DNA from: CAMDHY01 sp046156265
Lineage (GTDB): Bacteria; Pseudomonadota; Alphaproteobacteria; Rhizobiales; Segnochrobactraceae
Reading direction: 5' to 3'
DNA length: 64,000 nt
NCBI RefSeq assembly: GCF_046156265.1
Contig: NZ_JAWDIR010000022.1
Coordinates: 558,001 to 622,000, forward strand
Each line of letters begins with the position of its first letter. Position 1 is the stretch's first letter. Below, one piece after another: positions 61,537 to 64,000 of this stretch. The position numbers were made by a program, and so were the translations under genes. Below the pieces are notes generated by a model, which worked only from the letters and a program-made list of their open reading frames with translations, made no database searches and was not told where the DNA came from.

Positions 61537-61878
61537 ATACCCTTCTCCCCAACCAGTCCCGTGTACGTGTGACGATGTTAGCGCACATTAGAGGTGACTG
61601 GCAAAGCCTCGCTAGATCTGTGCGGCGGCAGAACCCAAACGTTAGTCGCTGCATTTCGCTGTTTCATGTGGAGGATGCTACAGTTTTCTTCATTCCAGCT
61701 CATGAGCGCCGCGCTCTCCGTCCCCCCTACCTCGCTTCCGGGCTCTACCGGGCGATCCACTCCGCGTAGAAAACGCCCGCGACGAGCCTGGGATGGATGC
61801 CCCGGTCGAGCCGGAGCATGACGAGCCGAGGGGGTTGAGGCGGGTGAGCGCGGCGGCCCCCGTTTCGCAGCGGCCTTC
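61537..61878. other. Gap between the AT-rich operon and the RES toxin gene
   Basis: About 340 bases in which base composition returns from AT-rich to GC-rich near 61700. It should contain the promoter of the minus-strand island operon. A short plus-strand frame (61569-61769) is open but has no ribosome site and no recognisable similarity; I do not call it a gene. No direct repeat, tRNA end or integrase was found to mark the island's edge. Confidence 0.5.
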
Positions 61879-62457
61879 CTACGGCCTCCCGCGGCTCTCC
61901 CGCGACCACGCTTCCAGATCGACCGCCTCGTCCTCGACGACGCGGACCTGCGACGGAGCGACGTGCTCGGTCAGGATGACGGCGTTCGCCGCCGGAAAGC
62001 GCGCGCTCGGGACCATGATCGCCTGGTATTCGTAGAAGAAGGCGACCTCACCGATCTGCTGGAGGGTCGGGTACTCGTCGCTGCGCCGGAGGTAGCTCAG
62101 CCGGCCGTAGGTGGCCATGGTGACGCCGAGGCCGGCGAGCTTGCCGTCGGCGGTGAGGTCGAGCACCCGGTCTAGCGTGGCCTGCAGCCGGAACAGGCGC
62201 TTCTGGACCTTCGATGGGATGATCGGCTGGCCGCGCGCGGCGTGGAACCAGGATTCCGCCAGGGCGCCGTCGCGCGCAGTAGACGTGTAGAGGACGTCGA
62301 AGCTGCCGTCGTCCCAGCGGCCGCCGGCGCGGGACGGCCGCAGCGGATCATAGCCGTCGGTGACCACCCGCCAGAGGGGGCCGCGGAAGGCGCCGGCCGG
62401 CTCCGCTTCGATCGCATCGAGCAGCGCCTTCGGGCGCGGCGGCCGAGGCTCGCTCAA
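61879..62457 (-). CDS. RES-domain NAD-degrading toxin, TTG start
   Basis: A 192-residue RES toxin. The defining residues are in LWRVVTDGYDPLRPSRAGGRWD (Arg at the start, then GGRWD), VLYTSTARDGALAE and the C-terminal YRLSYL-like segment. RES toxins degrade NAD+ or modify other proteins with it. The TTG at 62457 overlaps the antitoxin stop by four bases (TTGA at 62454-62457) and is preceded by GAGG. It is the second gene of a RES/Xre pair. Confidence 0.88.
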   Translation of the reverse strand: MSEPRPPRPKALLDAIEAEPAGAFRGPLWRVVTDGYDPLRPSRAGGRWDDGSFDVLYTSTARDGALAESWFHAARGQPIIPSKVQKRLFRLQATLDRVLDLTADGKLAGLGVTMATYGRLSYLRRSDEYPTLQQIGEVAFFYEYQAIMVPSARFPAANAVILTEHVAPSQVRVVEDEAVDLEAWSRESRGRP

Positions 62458-62789
62458 AGATAGGCCTCGGCATCGAGGCGATCGAGGATGGCGATGACCT
62501 CGGTGGCGCGGCCGGCGACGATTGCGTCGATGGCGCGCCGACCTTCCAGCTGCGGATGCGGCGCGTAGAGCCAGAGGCGGACTTCCGCCGGGCTGTAGTA
62601 TTCGTCGAGCCGGCTGACGATGTAGTGCAGCTGCGCGAGCAGCAGCTGGGTGTCCGGGTGCGGGAGATGCGTTCCCGCCTTCCAGCGATGCACCGTCGCG
62701 GACGAGACGTCCGTGAAGTTCGCGATGTCCGTTCCCTTCAGGCCGCCCTGGTCCTGGAGGGTGTCGATATAGCGGGCGACGGCCGTCAT
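62454..62789 (-). CDS. Xre/MbcA/ParS-type antitoxin
   Basis: A 111-residue antitoxin with an N-terminal helix-turn-helix (GTDIANFTDVSSATVHRWKAG, about residues 19-39) and the C-terminal toxin-binding domain of the Xre/MbcA/ParS family (AIDAIVAGRATEVIAILDRLDAEAYL). It should repress its own operon and block the RES toxin. The ATG at 62789 follows GAAGG. An inverted repeat about 90-115 bases upstream is a candidate operator. Confidence 0.88.
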   Translation of the reverse strand: MTAVARYIDTLQDQGGLKGTDIANFTDVSSATVHRWKAGTHLPHPDTQLLLAQLHYIVSRLDEYYSPAEVRLWLYAPHPQLEGRRAIDAIVAGRATEVIAILDRLDAEAYL

Positions 62790-62876
62790 GGTGCAAGGGC
62801 CTTCTCGAGCCGGGGCCGCGCCGCCGCGGCGGAAAACGAGGACCGGCGGCAACGGCGCACGAGCCGGATTGTAGCA

Positions 62877-62905
62877 CGGATTTTTCACAGCAGCCGATCC
62901 GTGAA
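62877..62905. promoter_or_regulatory. Inverted repeat upstream of the RES/Xre operon
   Basis: CACGGAT (62877-62883) and ATCCGTG (62899-62905) are perfect arms separated by 15 bases; an overlapping pair TTTCAC/GTGAAA lies within. It is centred about 102 bases upstream of the antitoxin ATG, consistent with an autoregulatory site. It also lies upstream of the thaumatin-like gene on the plus strand. Confidence 0.45.
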
Positions 62906-62993
62906 AGGCCAATGCGGCATCGGCTGACCTTGACCCCCGCCCCCCGCCCCGCCGACACTGCCCCTCGGTGCAAGCGTCGTCGGGGGTCTCATA

Positions 62994-63908
62994 GTGTTCG
63001 GGTTTGGTCGGGGCCGCCGCGGGCGCCCCCCTGTTTCTGCGCGTGGCCGGTCGGGCGTCCGCTCCCTCCTCGCCGCCCTCCCCCTCGTCCTCGCGGCCAC
63101 GGCGGCGCTCGCGAACAATGCGCTGGTCGTGCAGAACCTCTGCAGCGAGACGATCTGGATCCAGCAGCAGAACATGAACCCGGCCGGCGGCGGGGTGAAC
63201 AATCCGGTCGTCGTCGAGCTCGCGCCGAAGGCCTCGCACACCTATGCGATCTCCAACACGGTGGCGACGCCGTCGGTGGCGCTGTGGCCGAAGACCGGGT
63301 GCGACGACACCGGGCAGAACTGCAAGACCGGCCAGCAGGCGGCGCCCTGCCCGCCCGAGGGCTGCACCTATCCGATCGCCTCGATGCCGGAGGTCACCTT
63401 CGTGCCGGGGGCGAGCGGGCAGACCTTCATCGACGCCTCGATGGTGAACGGCTTCTCGCTGCCCGTCTCGATCGTGCCGAGCAAGAATGCCGGCCACACC
63501 AGCAACTGCACGCCGGCCGTCTGCCCGACGATCACCGAGACGAGCTGCCCGACCACCGAGAACCTGTCGTCGAACGGCACCTTCCCGGCCTACAAGAGCG
63601 TCAACCTCCGGCTCTACGAGAGCGGCGCGTTCGTCGGCTGCATGGCGCCGTGCGCCTATCTCACCAAGGTCGAGGGGCTGCAGCCGACCGACGCGGCGGC
63701 GGCCCAGTATTGCTGCCAGGGCCCGGTCTACGGCCAGGCGGCCGCCTGCAAGGCCGGGCCGGTGGCGACGACGAAGTACGTGTCGCTGATCCACAAGGCC
63801 TGCGCCAGCGAGGTCTACGCCTACCCCTACGACGACGCCAACGGCACCCACAGCTGCATCGGCAGCGTCACCATCACGGCCACCTTCTGCCCGCCGGTGC
63901 CGAAATGA
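62994..63908 (+). CDS. Secreted thaumatin-like protein
   Basis: A 304-residue secreted Cys-rich protein. Residues 1-40 form an Arg-rich Sec signal ending ATAALA-NN. The mature part follows the thaumatin pattern: VVQNLCSETIWI, VALWPKTGC, MVNGFSLPVSIVP, CAPCAYL-type segments, QYCCQGP and the C-terminal ACASEVYAYPYDDANGTHSC then TITATFCP. The conserved cysteines fit several disulfides. Thaumatin-like folds bind or cleave beta-glucans in plants and fungi. The start is a GTG (62994) with GGGGGT upstream; the signal is long for a Sec peptide. Confidence 0.82.
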   Translation: MFGFGRGRRGRPPVSARGRSGVRSLLAALPLVLAATAALANNALVVQNLCSETIWIQQQNMNPAGGGVNNPVVVELAPKASHTYAISNTVATPSVALWPKTGCDDTGQNCKTGQQAAPCPPEGCTYPIASMPEVTFVPGASGQTFIDASMVNGFSLPVSIVPSKNAGHTSNCTPAVCPTITETSCPTTENLSSNGTFPAYKSVNLRLYESGAFVGCMAPCAYLTKVEGLQPTDAAAAQYCCQGPVYGQAAACKAGPVATTKYVSLIHKACASEVYAYPYDDANGTHSCIGSVTITATFCPPVPK

Positions 63909-64000
63909 CGGCGGGAGCGGCGGCGATGGGCGGGAACGGGGGCGGGGTCGCGATGGGATGGACCGCGAGGTTCGGGGCGGCGCTGACGGTGGTGCTGGCG
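63905..64000 (+). CDS. Probable secreted protein, 3' part outside window
   Basis: A frame open from the ATG at 63905 to the window end (32 codons). It overlaps the thaumatin-like gene stop by four bases (ATGA) and ends in a hydrophobic run (WTARFGAALTVVLA), which looks like a signal peptide. It is probably co-expressed with the thaumatin-like protein. The start may also be one of two later ATGs in the same frame. Function unknown. Confidence 0.5.
   Translation, partial: MTAGAAAMGGNGGGVAMGWTARFGAALTVVLA

Noticed and set aside
61569..61821. Short plus-strand frames after the AT-rich island
   Set aside because: No ribosome site, no homology and no coding bias; the overlapping frames are equally plausible, so no gene is called.

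Overview
This is a GC-rich chromosomal window from an alphaproteobacterium, most likely of the order Hyphomicrobiales (Rhizobiales). The best markers are the ChvG/ChvI two-component pair followed directly by a short HPr kinase, a mannose-type EIIA and HPr (a block typical of that order), the plant-type glutamate-cysteine ligase next to rsmE, an AppA-like BLUF photoreceptor, and TTGAT-N4-ATCAA (Fnr/FixK) regulation. No rRNA, tRNA or CRISPR array was seen.

Layout. 1-5.1 kb: the end of an M3 oligopeptidase gene, a small membrane protein, a DUF3445 protein, a FitAB/VapBC-type toxin-antitoxin pair and an ABC1/UbiB-family kinase. 5.1-14.4 kb (mostly minus strand): a Tat-exported MBL hydrolase, a phospholipid block (CdsA, PlsC-like, a hydrolase-methyltransferase fusion, a CDP-alcohol phosphotransferase), then HPr-EIIA-HprK-ChvG-ChvI. 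14.5-25 kb: MATE exporter, M4 metalloprotease, gshA, rsmE (apparently with an ATC start), xseA, a glycolipid-binding-domain protein and pckA. 25-35 kb: HugZ/DUF2470 protein, a permease-thioredoxin pair behind an Fnr/FixK box, a flavin monooxygenase with its DUF2783 partner, a guanylate-kinase-like protein, a cysteine-dioxygenase-like cupin, a saccharopine/lysine dehydrogenase-like enzyme, and an amine oxidase divergent from a TetR regulator with two palindromic operators between them.

35-46 kb is the most striking region. A BLUF plus B12-binding photoreceptor lies behind a cobalamin riboswitch whose leader ends in a hairpin covering the ribosome binding site. Next come a chemoreceptor, a GGDEF-EAL protein, an ABC exporter, an ALDH7-type dehydrogenase and a candidate structured small RNA ending in an intrinsic terminator. 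45.7-55.6 kb carries a BMP-type (nucleoside/nucleobase) ABC transporter with two binding proteins and a cytosine-deaminase-like amidohydrolase. A HigBA pair and an MFS gene separate the first binding protein from the transporter operon. 55.7-59.5 kb holds hppD with a divergent Lrp/AsnC regulator, an SDR enzyme and an acetamidase/formamidase.

59.6-61.6 kb is an AT-rich island whose composition differs sharply from the rest. It is a tight three-gene operon: a pentapeptide-repeat membrane protein, a nucleotidyltransferase and a small helical protein. This is a candidate uncharacterised defence or conflict system. It is followed by a RES/Xre-type toxin-antitoxin pair and a secreted thaumatin-like protein.

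Three complete copies and one half copy of a dispersed element of about 130 bp with inverted ends lie between genes (27.9, 35.0, 43.6 and 58.3 kb). All functions are read from the sequence by eye; no database search was run.
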